Assembly (NCBI GenBank): GCA_035502855.1
Contig: DATJTX010000024.1
Location: 62,001-126,000 of the forward strand
DNA: 64,000 nt
Origin: Candidatus Baltobacteraceae bacterium
GTDB taxonomy: Bacteria > Vulcanimicrobiota > Vulcanimicrobiia > Vulcanimicrobiales > Vulcanimicrobiaceae
Direction: 5' to 3'
The position numbers and the translations under genes were made by a program. Of the stretch, positions 53,181 through 62,779 are shown one piece after another. The notes beneath the pieces were generated by a model that did no database searches, was not told the origin of the DNA, and was given only the letters and a program-made list of their open reading frames with translations. Position 1 is the first letter of the stretch. The number at the start of each line of letters is the position of its first letter.

Positions 53181-54063
53181 GAAGAGCAAACCTTGCTACG
53201 TATTCGATGATGACGGCGGCGGGATAAAAGACGATCTGCGAAAGCAGCGTCCCCGCAATCGCCGTGACGGAGAGATAAAACACCATTGACCGAACCTCCT
53301 CGACCGTGCGCTTCCCATGGATCGCCTGATCGGTGATCATCGAGGACGTCGGATCGACGAAAAGCGTGAATGAGATCGTGCCGATCCCGTTGATGATGCC
53401 GGAGAGGCTCGACGCCGTCACGCGGACTGCGGGATCGAGCACGGCGGCGAGAAACGCGGCCGGGACCCCGATCGCGTAGATACCGGTCACGACGACGTTG
53501 AATATCAGGAGGCGGCGGGGAATCGTATGCCAGTCGAACTGCCGTAATTCTTCCCACGTCGGCAAGTGCTCGGCGCGCACGACGTCCCGGATGTTCTTCG
53601 GCTTGAGCAACTGCGCGAGCGCGTGCGGTACCGAACCGCGCAACTCGAACGAGTGCACGCCGCGGCGGAAAAGATAGACGAACATCGGCAGCAGCAATGC
53701 GAAGATCACCATGCCGGCCGTACCCGCCAAAATGATCAGGCGCAGCTGCAAATCGTAATTATGCTGCCACGCGGCGGCGAGCACGGGATCGTGGCGGTCC
53801 GCTACCACTGCGTCGCTTGCCATATCCGCCAAGGGAGCGACAAAAAAAATCGAGAACAGCGTCGCGAGCCGGCCGACCGTCACGAACAGATTGAACAGCG
53901 AGATCGAAGTCGCGATCCGTTTTGTCTGCACGCCCGCGAGGCGCGCGGAGTAGGCTCCGATCGTGATGCCCTGCACGATGAACGTGATCAGCATTGCGCC
54001 GATCAAGCGTCCCGAGAAGAGAGTCGGGGTGAGAAGCTCGTGTGCGACGCTATGCGGCGTCAC
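53167..54063 (-). CDS. amj: Lipid II flippase Amj
   Basis: A 298-residue polytopic membrane protein of the Amj (formerly DUF2837) family, an alternative lipid II flippase to MurJ in Bacillus. The match rests on the N-terminal 'GAMLITFIVQGITIGAYSARLAGVQTKRIATSISLFN' region, the long cytoplasmic loop with 'HTIPRRLLIFNVVVTGIYAIGV' and 'VDPTSSMITDQAIHGKRT'. Six to eight helices are predicted. GTG start overlapping the M16 gene by 14 bases. Confidence 0.9.
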   Translation of the reverse strand: MTPHSVAHELLTPTLFSGRLIGAMLITFIVQGITIGAYSARLAGVQTKRIATSISLFNLFVTVGRLATLFSIFFVAPLADMASDAVVADRHDPVLAAAWQHNYDLQLRLIILAGTAGMVIFALLLPMFVYLFRRGVHSFELRGSVPHALAQLLKPKNIRDVVRAEHLPTWEELRQFDWHTIPRRLLIFNVVVTGIYAIGVPAAFLAAVLDPAVRVTASSLSGIINGIGTISFTLFVDPTSSMITDQAIHGKRTVEEVRSMVFYLSVTAIAGTLLSQIVFYPAAVIIEYVARFALHVHF

Positions 54064-55306
54064 GGTTCCATTCTATTGAAGCTTCGTCCACGGGTCCGAG
54101 GATGCACAAACCGAGCTGATCTTCGGAAAACAGCTCTTGCGCCAGCTGCCTGATCTCCGGCGCGCTCACCAAATCGACGCACTCTTCCATCTCCTCGGGC
54201 GTTATCTGCCGGCCGAGCGCGAACTCGTTGCGTCCAAGGCGAATCATGCGGCTCGACGTCGACTCGAGCGAGAGCGTCAGGTTTCCCTTGATGTGTTCCT
54301 TGGCAAGATGCAGCTCGGCGTCGCCGATCTCGATCTCGCGCAGCGCCGCGAGTTGTTCCGCGACCACGTCGATACACGGCTGCACGTTCTCGGCCGAGGT
54401 ACCCGCGTAGACGCCGAAGAGCCCCGCCGCGCGATATGCCGCTTGAAACGAATAGACCGTGTAGACCAAGCCGCGCTTCTCGCGGATCTCTTGGAAGAGC
54501 CGGCTCGACATGCCGCCGCCCAAGACCGTGTCGAGAACCGAGAGCGCATAGCGCCGGTCGTCGCGCACCGAGAGGCCGCGCGAGCCCAGTACCACGTAGG
54601 CTTGTTCGCTGTCTTTCTGACGAACCAGCGCCGAGGGCGTCGGCGAGGGGGAATCCGGCTCGAAGCGATCGCTCGCGCCCTTGAAGTTGGCGAAACATTC
54701 GGCCACCAATTCGACGAACGGCTCGTGCTCCACGTTCCCCGCCGCCGCCACGACGACCGAATTGGGCGCGTAGTGGTGAGCCATGTGCGCGCGCAGATCG
54801 GCAGGCGTCGCCGCGGTAACGGTATCGACGAAGCCGATCGTGGGTTCGCCCAGGTTCGACCCGCTCCACATCGTCTGTAAGAAGAGATCGTGGATCAGCT
54901 CGTCGGGCGAATCCTCGTACATCTTGATCTCTTCGAGGACGACCTTCTGTTCCTTGGCCAGCTCTTCGGCGTCGAAGCGCGAGTGGAGAAACATATCGGA
55001 GAGCACGTCCAGCGCGAGAGGCACGTGCCGGTCGATGACCTTGGCGTAATAGCAGGTCGTCTCTTTGTCGGTGAAGGCGTTCAAGTTGCCGCCGACGCCG
55101 TCCATCGTTTCGGCGATCTCGCGCGCGCTGCGGCGCTGCGTGCCTTTGAAGAGCATGTGCTCGACCAAATGCGAGATCCCGCGCTGTTCGTGCCGCTCCA
55201 GCGACGAACCGACGTCGGCCCAGATCCCGATGCTCGCCGAGCGCACGGCGGGCATGCTTTCCGTGAGCACGCGAAGGCCGTTCGCTAGCGTGGTCTTTCT
55301 ATACAC
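54050..55306 (-). CDS. M16 family zinc peptidase
   Basis: A 418-residue pitrilysin/processing-peptidase-like protein. The inverted zinc motif HxxEH is at residues 46-50 ('HLVEH'), with the third ligand Glu in a downstream helix near residue 126 ('VVLEEIKMYEDSP'). The C-terminal half is the second, inactive M16 lobe with the 'RGLVYTVYSFQAAY' signature. In many bacteria this gene lies near dapB/dut or polynucleotide phosphorylase; here it is followed by amj. Substrate unknown. Confidence 0.95.
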   Translation of the reverse strand: MYRKTTLANGLRVLTESMPAVRSASIGIWADVGSSLERHEQRGISHLVEHMLFKGTQRRSAREIAETMDGVGGNLNAFTDKETTCYYAKVIDRHVPLALDVLSDMFLHSRFDAEELAKEQKVVLEEIKMYEDSPDELIHDLFLQTMWSGSNLGEPTIGFVDTVTAATPADLRAHMAHHYAPNSVVVAAAGNVEHEPFVELVAECFANFKGASDRFEPDSPSPTPSALVRQKDSEQAYVVLGSRGLSVRDDRRYALSVLDTVLGGGMSSRLFQEIREKRGLVYTVYSFQAAYRAAGLFGVYAGTSAENVQPCIDVVAEQLAALREIEIGDAELHLAKEHIKGNLTLSLESTSSRMIRLGRNEFALGRQITPEEMEECVDLVSAPEIRQLAQELFSEDQLGLCILGPVDEASIEWNRDAA

Positions 55307-55309
55307 CGC

Positions 55310-55807
55310 TCAACTCTTCGTGAAAGCGTCGCGCGCCCATTCCGAATCGAGGAAAAGGTTCGTTCCGGTGCGCAGACGAGCCGCGAGCGCAGCCGGCTTC
55401 TCGCTGCGCCGAACGCTGACCGCGAACACGGTTCGCGTGGTCGGCATGGCGAGGTCGCCGCTGACGATCAGCCCCTTGCCGACCGAGAGCGGAACGGTCA
55501 CCCACACGTCGACCTCCTCGGCGCGCGGCGCCGCGGCGAAGGAACGCGCCACCAGATCTGCGATCTCCCGGTCGAAGCCGTCGCGCGAGACCATGCGGTG
55601 AAATTTGACGCCCGAGACGCGCAGTCCCAAGATCAGGTGCGCGCCCATCGCGTTGGCTTCGACCTGCAGCACCTGCGCGGGCCAGGTGGTGGTGAAGAGA
55701 CGTTCGCCCACCATGGTCGCGACGGCGAGCCGGTTGCCGCCGGCCCGCGCGTGCGCATCCAAATCCGCCACGGATGGAGTGGCGGCAATCAACGCTAGAG
55801 CGAGCAT
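55310..55807 (-). CDS. Small secreted protein of unknown function
   Basis: A 165-residue protein with a short signal peptide (about 1-15) and an alpha/beta mature part: 'RLAVATMVGERLFTTTWPAQVLQVEANAMGAHLILGLRVSG' region, 'AEEVDVWVTVPLSVG' and 'TRTVFAVSVRRSEKP'. I do not recognise the family. The start is uncertain: the frame is open back to 55885, overlapping proS. ATG 55807 was chosen because it gives a signal peptide directly. Confidence 0.65.
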   Translation of the reverse strand: MLALALIAATPSVADLDAHARAGGNRLAVATMVGERLFTTTWPAQVLQVEANAMGAHLILGLRVSGVKFHRMVSRDGFDREIADLVARSFAAAPRAEEVDVWVTVPLSVGKGLIVSGDLAMPTTRTVFAVSVRRSEKPAALAARLRTGTNLFLDSEWARDAFTKS

Positions 55808-55868
55808 GAGCGAGCAGAGCGAGCCATGCGACTTTAGATGACAAAGCTTCCGCTTTGGCAGATAAAGT

Positions 55869-57329
55869 CTAGTAACTTTGCGCAAAGTAGGCCCTCACGA
55901 CAGCCGGCTCGCCGCACGCGACGCATTTCCCCGGCGCATCCAGTGGATATGTGTTGCGCGTGGTCGCACCCGTCTGTTCCTTGACGTATTGCTCGCACTG
56001 CGGTCGCGCACACCAGGCGATGTCGACCATCCCCGCGCGCGAACGGCACTTCTCGTAGAACTCCTCGCGATCCGTCACCCGGAAGGTGTGACCGGCCAAG
56101 AAGTCCTTGGCCTGCGCGAAGAGCGATTCTTGAATCGCATCGAGCAGCGCGCGAACCTGCTGCGCGAGCCGATCGAGCGGGACCGTCTGCTTTTGCTCCG
56201 GGTCGCCCTTGGCGCGGTCGCGACGCACCAGCACCGCGCTGCGGGCGTCGACGTCGCGTGGACCGATCTCGATGCGCACCGGCACGCCCCGCACGTCCCA
56301 TTCCGCGTATTTCCAGCCGGGCTGCTGATCGCGGTCGTCGACGCGCACGCGAAACCCGGCCTCGCGAAGCGTTCGGGACGCGTCGTGACATGCCGCGATC
56401 GCTCGCTCGTCGCCACCACGAACGATCGGCACGAAGACCGCTTCGAGCGGCGCCATCTTGGGCGGGATACGCAGGCCGCGGTCGTCACCGTGCACCATGA
56501 TCATCGCGCCGAGCATCCGCCACGACATCCCCCAGGATGTCGTAAAGACGTGCTTGATCTGCTGGTCCGCGTCGACGAATTCGATGTCATATGCCTTGGC
56601 GAAATTCTGCCCCAGATCGTGCGAGGTTCCGGACTGCAGCGCTTTGCCGTCGGGCATCAGCGCTTCGATCGAAAACGTCTCGACCGCGCCGGGAAAACGC
56701 TCGTTCGCGCTTTTGACGCCCGCATACACCGGCACCGCGGCCACGTCTTCGGCGAATTCGCGGTACACCGCGAGCATGCGCAGCGTCTCTTCGCGCGCTT
56801 CTTGTGCCGTCGCGTGCGCGGTGTGACCCTCTTGCCAGAGAAATTCCATCGTCCGCAGGAACGGGCGCGTCGCCTTCTCCCAACGCAGCACGTTGCACCA
56901 CTGATTGATCAAGATCGGCAGGTCGCGGTAGGACTCGATCCACTGTGCGTACATGACGCCGATGATCACTTCCGAGGTCGGGCGAATCGCCAAACGCTCG
57001 GTGAGCTCTTCCTGACCGCCGTGCGTCACCCACGCGACCTCGGGCGCAAACCCTTCGACGTGTTCGGCCTCTTTGAGCAGCAAGCTCTCGGGAATCAGCA
57101 GCGGAAAATACGCGTTCTCATGCCCGGTCGCTTTGAACGCGGCATCGAGATGTTTTTGCAGGTTCTCCCACAAGCCGAATCCGTACGGACGCAGGACCAC
57201 GCAACCGCGCACCGGCGAATACGAGGTGAGCTCGGCCTTCAGACAGACGGCCGTGTACCACGCGGACAGGTCGGCGGCTTTCGGAGGGATCTCCTTCACC
57301 ACCGGCTGGCGCATTGCGGCTTCGGACAT
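55869..57329 (-). CDS. proS: Prolyl-tRNA synthetase, eukaryote/archaeon-like (ProS type 3)
   Basis: A 486-residue class II synthetase of the short type without an editing insertion. Class II motif 2 ('INQWCNVLRWEKATRPFLRTMEFLWQEGHTAH' region) and motif 3 near 'MIMVHGDDRGLRIPPKMAP' are visible, then the anticodon-binding domain and the type 3-specific C-terminal zinc-like domain with 'WCARPQCEQY' and 'GKCVACGEP'. Start choice is uncertain: ATG 57329 gives 'MSEAAMRQPVVKEI'; ATG 57353 has a better AAGG but a longer N-terminus. It is divergent from the adenosyltransferase gene. Confidence 0.95.
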   Translation of the reverse strand: MSEAAMRQPVVKEIPPKAADLSAWYTAVCLKAELTSYSPVRGCVVLRPYGFGLWENLQKHLDAAFKATGHENAYFPLLIPESLLLKEAEHVEGFAPEVAWVTHGGQEELTERLAIRPTSEVIIGVMYAQWIESYRDLPILINQWCNVLRWEKATRPFLRTMEFLWQEGHTAHATAQEAREETLRMLAVYREFAEDVAAVPVYAGVKSANERFPGAVETFSIEALMPDGKALQSGTSHDLGQNFAKAYDIEFVDADQQIKHVFTTSWGMSWRMLGAMIMVHGDDRGLRIPPKMAPLEAVFVPIVRGGDERAIAACHDASRTLREAGFRVRVDDRDQQPGWKYAEWDVRGVPVRIEIGPRDVDARSAVLVRRDRAKGDPEQKQTVPLDRLAQQVRALLDAIQESLFAQAKDFLAGHTFRVTDREEFYEKCRSRAGMVDIAWCARPQCEQYVKEQTGATTRNTYPLDAPGKCVACGEPAVVRAYFAQSY

Positions 57330-57391
57330 GACCGCAGCCGTTTCGCGCGGCATCGGTGGGCGGCCTTCACCGCAGGCGCGAAGAGACCCGC

Positions 57392-58000
57392 ATGCCCAAG
57401 CTGACCCGCATCTACACGCGAACCGGCGACGACGGCACGACGGGCCTGGTCGGGGGACAGCGCGTGAAGAAAAACGCGCTGCGCATCGAGACCTACGGAA
57501 CGGTCGACGAATGCTCGAGCGCGATCGGGATCGCACGAGCCGCGCTGCGTCCCCTGCTTGCATCGCATCCGCGCGCAGCGCGATTGGACGCGTGGCTCGC
57601 CTGGACGCAGGACGCGCTCTTCAATTTGGGGAGCGATCTCGCCACACTGCCCAAGGATCGCTGGGAGGGCATGCCGCTGATCACGCAGCAGGATGCGGCC
57701 GCGCTGGAACGAGCGATCGACGAAGCGCAGCACGATCTGCAGCCGCTCAACAACTTCATTCATCCCGGCGGCTCGCTGCCCGGCGCGTACCTGCACCTGG
57801 CGCGCACGATCTGCCGCCGGGCCGAGCGTTTGCTGCTGACGCTGCGCGAGCACGACGATGGTATCTCGTCCGAAACGCAGCGGTATGTGAATCGCCTTTC
57901 GGACGCGCTCTTCGTGTGGTCGCGTTGGATTAATGCGGGCTTAAACGAACCGGAGTATCTTTGGAACGCAACCTCCGTTCCTCCGGCATCGCAGCCATAA
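57392..58000 (+). CDS. Cob(I)alamin adenosyltransferase (PduO/EutT-like ATR)
   Basis: A 202-residue PduO-type adenosyltransferase that makes adenosylcobalamin. The N-terminal 'IYTRTGDDGTTGLVGGQRV' is the ATP-binding signature, and 'RIETYGTVDECSSAIG' and 'YVNRLSDALFVWSRW' are conserved blocks. A GAAGAG site precedes ATG 57392; the longer frame to 57356 is not supported. The TonB-dependent receptor follows after 16 bases, so a cobalamin uptake link is likely (inference). No cobalamin riboswitch fits in the 62-base gap upstream. Confidence 0.94.
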   Translation: MPKLTRIYTRTGDDGTTGLVGGQRVKKNALRIETYGTVDECSSAIGIARAALRPLLASHPRAARLDAWLAWTQDALFNLGSDLATLPKDRWEGMPLITQQDAAALERAIDEAQHDLQPLNNFIHPGGSLPGAYLHLARTICRRAERLLLTLREHDDGISSETQRYVNRLSDALFVWSRWINAGLNEPEYLWNATSVPPASQP

Positions 58001-58016
58001 TCGCAAAGGAATCCTC

Positions 58017-60566
58017 GTGCGCCTGAGTCTCGCTCGCACCCTGTGCGGAGCGCTTATCTGCGCATTCTTGGCATGCGCGCTGCCCGCTCACGCGCAGTCC
58101 GCTGCACGCGTCGTGGGTCTGGTGGTCGATGCCGCCTCCGGTGTCGCCCTCTCCGGTGCCCTGGTCCGCATCGTCGGCACCTCGACGCACACGGTAACCG
58201 ACGCGCGCGGCGCATTTGCGTTCAAGACCGTCGGGCCGGGCACGTATCGGCTCGAAGTCGAGCATCAAGGATATCAACCGGCGCTCTCCCTCCCGGTCTG
58301 GGTGGACACACGCAGCACGGTGCGAACGACGCTCGCTCTGCAGCGTGCGACCGGAGGGCTGCACGTGATTACGGTGACCTCGACAACGGCCGGCAACAGC
58401 CTGCAGCAGTCGAGCGCGTTTACGCAGAGCCTGGATTCGGAGGCATTACAAGCCGGCGGCGTTCAGCGCGCCGGCGATGCGCTTCGTCAGCTGCCCGGTG
58501 TGAACAACGGCATCACCGGCGACACCGCCGCACTCGGCGACGACATAAACTTGAACGTTCGCGGCATCGGGACCGCCGAGACCGTCGCCGCGCTCGACGG
58601 CGATCCGATCGGCTACGGCATCAAAGGCGGCTACAATTATCAGCTCTCGCCGCTCTTCCCGTTTCGCGACGTGCAAGTGCTCTATGGGTCGGGCGGAAGC
58701 GATCTTCTCGGCATCAACGCGATCGGCGGGGTCGTCAACTTTCAAACGCTCGATCCCACGCCCACACAAGAGGTGAGCGTGATGCAGGGCTATGGAACCT
58801 TCGAGCGTCAGAGTACGAACGTTATCGCCACCGGTTCGACCGGCAAGCTTGGCTATGCGCTCGCCTACGGTGTCTCCGGCCTTGACGGCCCGCTCCGCAA
58901 CGCCTACTTCTATCAGGTCGGCGCTCAGGCGAGCTACATCGACGACTCGTCGGTGACCTCGCGCGCGAACCTGATCAAGCTGACGTACGCGCCGGATTCC
59001 AAGACGAACATCGTCCTGACCGGCGTCAACAGTTCGTACTGGGAGAACAAGACCGGCAACGGCGACGGCGACTACCTTCCCTACCCGAGCGCGTACGCGA
59101 CCTGCGTTGCGTCCGGCAGCGCCGATCCGGCGCAGTGCGCGTCCCAGACGACCGGGTGGCAAGGTGCGGGCCCGGCGTGGCAAGCGTTCAACTTCGGCTA
59201 CCAAGATGCGACGGTTTCGCATCGCTTCGGTGAGGGGACCGTTTCGTTCAACGGGTTCACGACGCTCTACGACGACACCACCTACCGTCTCAACCTCCCG
59301 ACGCCCGTGAATCAATATCTGCGCGATTATCGCGTTCGGACGAGCGGATCGTTGCTGGGCGACGACTTCGCCGGAGCCGACGACGACTTCGCCTTCGGCT
59401 ACAACTATTTCAACAACGCATACGTCTACAGCGACCTCTATGCGCTCAGCCCAAAAAAGAACACGTATACCGCACCGTACTCTAACGAGGGAGCGTTCTT
59501 CATTCGTGAGGTGTGGCAAGCGCAGCATTCGCCGCTCACCGCCTTCTTCAACGTCTGGGCGCGGCACGCGAGTGAAACCGATTCGTCGTACCTCGATCCG
59601 CGGCTCTCGCTGCTCTATCGTACCTCGCCGCGTGACGTGGTTCGCGCCGCATTCGGAGCGACGACGACCGAACCGACCTCGGATGAACTCGATCTCCCGT
59701 TCCAACCGGGTCAACTCGCTGATGGAATCACGAATGGCACCGGCGGAGGTGCGACGTACACCTGCGGTGCGCTCAACTCGATTGGATCGGTGCCGTCGGC
59801 CGACCTCAAACCCGAGCGCGGCGTCGACGAAGAGGCCGCTTGGGGACACACGTGGTTCGGGGACTCGATCACGCAGCTTCAGCTCTACAACGTCGACGTC
59901 TACGACAAGCTCTACTCATCGCTGGTACCGCTTTCGCAAGCGGGTGCGGCAGGCATCAATCCGTCGTACCTTGCGGCCGCAAACCAGGCGCTCACCGGCG
60001 TGTGCGGTGCGAATAACTACACGCTCGGCGTTACGGGCACGGTGAATATCGGCACGCTGCAAGCTCGCGGGGCCGACCTTTCCGGCCGTCAGCGGATCAG
60101 CCTCCGGTTGTACATCGACTATGATTGGGCGCTGACCTCGAGCGTCCTCGAGAACGCGCCGCCGCAGTATCTCGAAGCAAACCTGACCTCGATCGTCGGC
60201 AGTCAGATCAAGGGCGTGCCGCTGCACACGGCAAACGTCGCGGTCGACAACACGTTCGGCGTGGTCGACGCTCGGTACACGATCTACACCGTATCGATCA
60301 ACAATACCAAAGACTTGCCGGCGTACGATTACAGCGACCTACGGCTGACCACGCCTATCTCGCGTAACGCAACCTTCACGATTGCGATCTCGAACGTGTT
60401 CAATCAATACGCTAATATCGCCGGTTTGATCGGAGAAGGGGTGCCGGCGCCGCTCAACAGCTACGCGAGCGTCGCGGACTACGCCCCGTATATCGGAAAA
60501 TCGGCGACGGAGTGGTTCGGCTTGCCGTACCGGCAAGTCTACTTCAGCCTACAATTCCTGCGTTAG
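58017..60566 (+). CDS. TonB-dependent outer-membrane receptor with N-terminal carboxypeptidase-like domain
   Basis: An 849-residue receptor. A signal peptide (about 1-27) precedes a carboxypeptidase-regulatory-like beta-sandwich (about 33-115, 'GVALSGALVRIVG', 'GPGTYRLEVEHQGYQP'). The plug domain (about 130-255) has 'GDALRQLPGVNNGI' and 'NLNVRGIGTAETVAALDGDPIGYG', and the rest is a 22-strand barrel ending in 'QVYFSLQFLR' with a terminal aromatic-rich strand. GTG start with AAAGGA six bases upstream. It shows that the organism has an outer membrane. Ligand unknown; cobalamin is suggested by the neighbouring gene. Confidence 0.94.
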   Translation: MRLSLARTLCGALICAFLACALPAHAQSAARVVGLVVDAASGVALSGALVRIVGTSTHTVTDARGAFAFKTVGPGTYRLEVEHQGYQPALSLPVWVDTRSTVRTTLALQRATGGLHVITVTSTTAGNSLQQSSAFTQSLDSEALQAGGVQRAGDALRQLPGVNNGITGDTAALGDDINLNVRGIGTAETVAALDGDPIGYGIKGGYNYQLSPLFPFRDVQVLYGSGGSDLLGINAIGGVVNFQTLDPTPTQEVSVMQGYGTFERQSTNVIATGSTGKLGYALAYGVSGLDGPLRNAYFYQVGAQASYIDDSSVTSRANLIKLTYAPDSKTNIVLTGVNSSYWENKTGNGDGDYLPYPSAYATCVASGSADPAQCASQTTGWQGAGPAWQAFNFGYQDATVSHRFGEGTVSFNGFTTLYDDTTYRLNLPTPVNQYLRDYRVRTSGSLLGDDFAGADDDFAFGYNYFNNAYVYSDLYALSPKKNTYTAPYSNEGAFFIREVWQAQHSPLTAFFNVWARHASETDSSYLDPRLSLLYRTSPRDVVRAAFGATTTEPTSDELDLPFQPGQLADGITNGTGGGATYTCGALNSIGSVPSADLKPERGVDEEAAWGHTWFGDSITQLQLYNVDVYDKLYSSLVPLSQAGAAGINPSYLAAANQALTGVCGANNYTLGVTGTVNIGTLQARGADLSGRQRISLRLYIDYDWALTSSVLENAPPQYLEANLTSIVGSQIKGVPLHTANVAVDNTFGVVDARYTIYTVSINNTKDLPAYDYSDLRLTTPISRNATFTIAISNVFNQYANIAGLIGEGVPAPLNSYASVADYAPYIGKSATEWFGLPYRQVYFSLQFLR

Positions 60567-61099
60567 AGCTTCCTTAGTCGAAAACGCAGCAGCGCGGCGA
60601 GCGTGACCGCGTCGTCGATACGGCCGTCAACGCTCGCGCGAAAGGCGTCGTCGATCGACATGCGCACGGCATCGATGCGTTCGACATGCTCGGGAGCGCT
60701 CGGCACGACGCGCAGACCGCGGGCGACGAACAGCGCAACCGGATCCTGCACGATCGAAGGAATCTCGTAAACGGATCCGAGCGGCCGCCACGATTGCGCC
60801 TCGAACCCGAGTTCCTCGCGCAGTTCGCGTTGCGCGCAAGCGAGCGGCGATTCGCCTTCGCCGGCGCCTCCTTTGACGATCTCGAGCTTCTCGGCATCGG
60901 CAGCGAAGCGCGCTTGGCGCGCCAGCACGAACGCATCGCCATCGACGACCAGCACGCCCGCGGCCCGCCCGGTCACAACCAGCACGTGCTCGCCGGCGGC
61001 GCCGGTGGGGTGGATAATTTCGTGCACTTCGACCGCGACCCAGGGATTGCGATAGATTTCGCGATGTGAGAGACGGCAGTAGGCACCGGGGGGACGCAT
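60563..61099 (-). CDS. Nudix hydrolase
   Basis: A 178-residue Nudix protein, similar to ADP-ribose or ADP-sugar pyrophosphatases. The Nudix box 'GGAGEGESPLACAQRELREELGF' region contains the EExG metal residues, and the N-terminal 'IYRNPWVAVEVHEIIHPTG' is the typical dimer strand of ADP-ribose diphosphatases. A perfect AAGGAGG lies four bases before ATG 61099. Its stop overlaps the end of the TonB receptor gene by a few bases (convergent). Confidence 0.9.
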   Translation of the reverse strand: MRPPGAYCRLSHREIYRNPWVAVEVHEIIHPTGAAGEHVLVVTGRAAGVLVVDGDAFVLARQARFAADAEKLEIVKGGAGEGESPLACAQRELREELGFEAQSWRPLGSVYEIPSIVQDPVALFVARGLRVVPSAPEHVERIDAVRMSIDDAFRASVDGRIDDAVTLAALLRFRLRKL

Positions 61100-61125
61100 G
61101 CGCCCTCCTTGCGAACCAGCGCGAA

Positions 61126-62655
61126 ATGTCCTTTGCGTCCCAGCTCTTTGCGACGACCAACGTCGACAAACTTCGCGCGCTCGCGCAGCAGAAAATTCTC
61201 AAACGCGCACTCACCGCCAAAGACCTGGTCGCAATTGGCCTCGGAACGATGATCGGCGGCGGCATCTTTACGACGATCGGAACCGGCGTGGTCGGCGCCG
61301 GACCCGCGGTGATCGTTTCGTATCTACTGGCGGGACTCACCTCGTTCTTCGCCGCGCTGTGCTACGCGGAGCTCGGCGCGATGGTGCCGGTTGCGGGCAG
61401 CGCATACACCTACGCGTACGCGACGCTGGGAAAACTCTTCGCCTGGATCATCGGCTTCGCGCTGATCTTCGAGTACGGGATCAGCGCCGCACCGGTAGCG
61501 CAGCAATTCTCGGCCGCGATGCAGGACGTGCTCAAAACGATCGGCTTCGCCCTACCGGTTTGGGCGCAGCAATCGAATTTGGTGATCCATGGTCCATGGT
61601 GGCTGCCGGGCAGCTGGGATCTGCTGCACTCGCAGTGCGATCTGCTGGGCGCGCTCTTCGTGCTCGCGCTCTCGGTGCTGCTCTCGATCGGCATCCGCGA
61701 ATCGGCTACGACCAACAACATCTTCGTCGTCTTGAAGATCGGCGCACTGATCGTCTTCGTATTGGCCGGAATCCAGCTTTTTCACGCCGCGCACTTCGCG
61801 CAGTTCGCACCCTACGGTTGGGGCGCGCTGCGGCCGTTCGGCGGCATGGCCGACTTCAACTCGACCGCGCAGCCCTACGGCATCGTCGCGGTCGGGGCGT
61901 TCGTGTTTTTCAGTTACATCGGCTTCGACACCGCTACCACGACCGCGGAGGAGTGCAAGAACCCGCAATTCGACGTTCCGGTCGGCGTCATCGGTGCGCT
62001 CGCGATCGGAACGGTGCTTTACTGCGCCACCGCGATCGTCTTGATCGGAGCGGTGCCGTGGAATCACGTCCCGGTCAAAAACCCGCTCGTTTACGCGGTC
62101 GCGCCGCTGCATCAGCCGTGGCTTTCCTGGGTCATCACCATCGGCGTGCTCGCCGGGACGACCAGCGTCGCGCTCAGCTCATTGCTCGGCCAGACGCGGA
62201 TCTTTTACGTGATGGCACGCGACAAGATGCTGCCGCCGGTGGTCGCGGTGATCAACCCGCGCTTCAAAACGCCGGTGCGCACGACGATGGTAACCGGGAT
62301 CGCGGTCGCGCTCCTGACGCTGATCGTGCCGCTCGACGAATTGCTCAACCTGGTGAACATCGGAACGTTGATCGCCTTCACCGTCGTCTGCGCCGGCGTG
62401 CTGTACCTGCGCAAGCGCAAACCCGATCTTCCGCGAAGCTTCCGCGTGCCGTTTGTCCCACTCTTTCCGATCCTCGGCATCGCCTTCTCCCTCTTTCTCG
62501 CGGTCTTCGGCCTCTCGCGCACGACCTGGACCTGGTTTGCGATCGCGCTCCTGGTCGGACTGGTCTTTTTCTTCAGCTACGGCTTCCGCACGTCCAAACC
62601 CGAGGAGATCGAGCCGGTCGTGGAGCCCGACGGCATCGCGGAGCAGTTTGTTTAG
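61126..62655 (+). CDS. APC family amino acid permease (cationic amino acid transporter type)
   Basis: A 509-residue transporter of the amino acid-polyamine-organocation superfamily with 12-13 transmembrane helices. The cytoplasmic start 'LKRALTAKDLVAIGLGTMIGGGIF' and 'SYIGFDTATTTAEECKNPQ' are motifs of the CAT/YfnA subgroup. Substrate is probably an amino acid; which one cannot be read from sequence. ATG 61126 was chosen for the CAT-like N-terminus; the reading frame is open back to 61066, inside the Nudix gene. Confidence 0.93.
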   Translation: MSFASQLFATTNVDKLRALAQQKILKRALTAKDLVAIGLGTMIGGGIFTTIGTGVVGAGPAVIVSYLLAGLTSFFAALCYAELGAMVPVAGSAYTYAYATLGKLFAWIIGFALIFEYGISAAPVAQQFSAAMQDVLKTIGFALPVWAQQSNLVIHGPWWLPGSWDLLHSQCDLLGALFVLALSVLLSIGIRESATTNNIFVVLKIGALIVFVLAGIQLFHAAHFAQFAPYGWGALRPFGGMADFNSTAQPYGIVAVGAFVFFSYIGFDTATTTAEECKNPQFDVPVGVIGALAIGTVLYCATAIVLIGAVPWNHVPVKNPLVYAVAPLHQPWLSWVITIGVLAGTTSVALSSLLGQTRIFYVMARDKMLPPVVAVINPRFKTPVRTTMVTGIAVALLTLIVPLDELLNLVNIGTLIAFTVVCAGVLYLRKRKPDLPRSFRVPFVPLFPILGIAFSLFLAVFGLSRTTWTWFAIALLVGLVFFFSYGFRTSKPEEIEPVVEPDGIAEQFV

Positions 62656-62779
62656 CGTCGGCAAACCGGCTGTAAACCTTCCGTAACGCGGCGATTATCG
62701 ACGCCGCTCGGCCCCTCGAGCAGCCGATCATCGCTATTGGGTGTGGTTGTTGGAAGATATACAAGAGGTGCTATCTATC

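Noticed and set aside
57330-57391. Possible cobalamin riboswitch upstream of the adenosyltransferase
   Set aside because: Only 62 bases separate the divergent starts, too short for a B12 riboswitch, and no B12-box was seen.
58446-59849. A 467-codon open frame on the minus strand inside the TonB receptor gene
   Set aside because: Antisense shadow of a high-GC gene; the plus-strand frame has a full receptor architecture.
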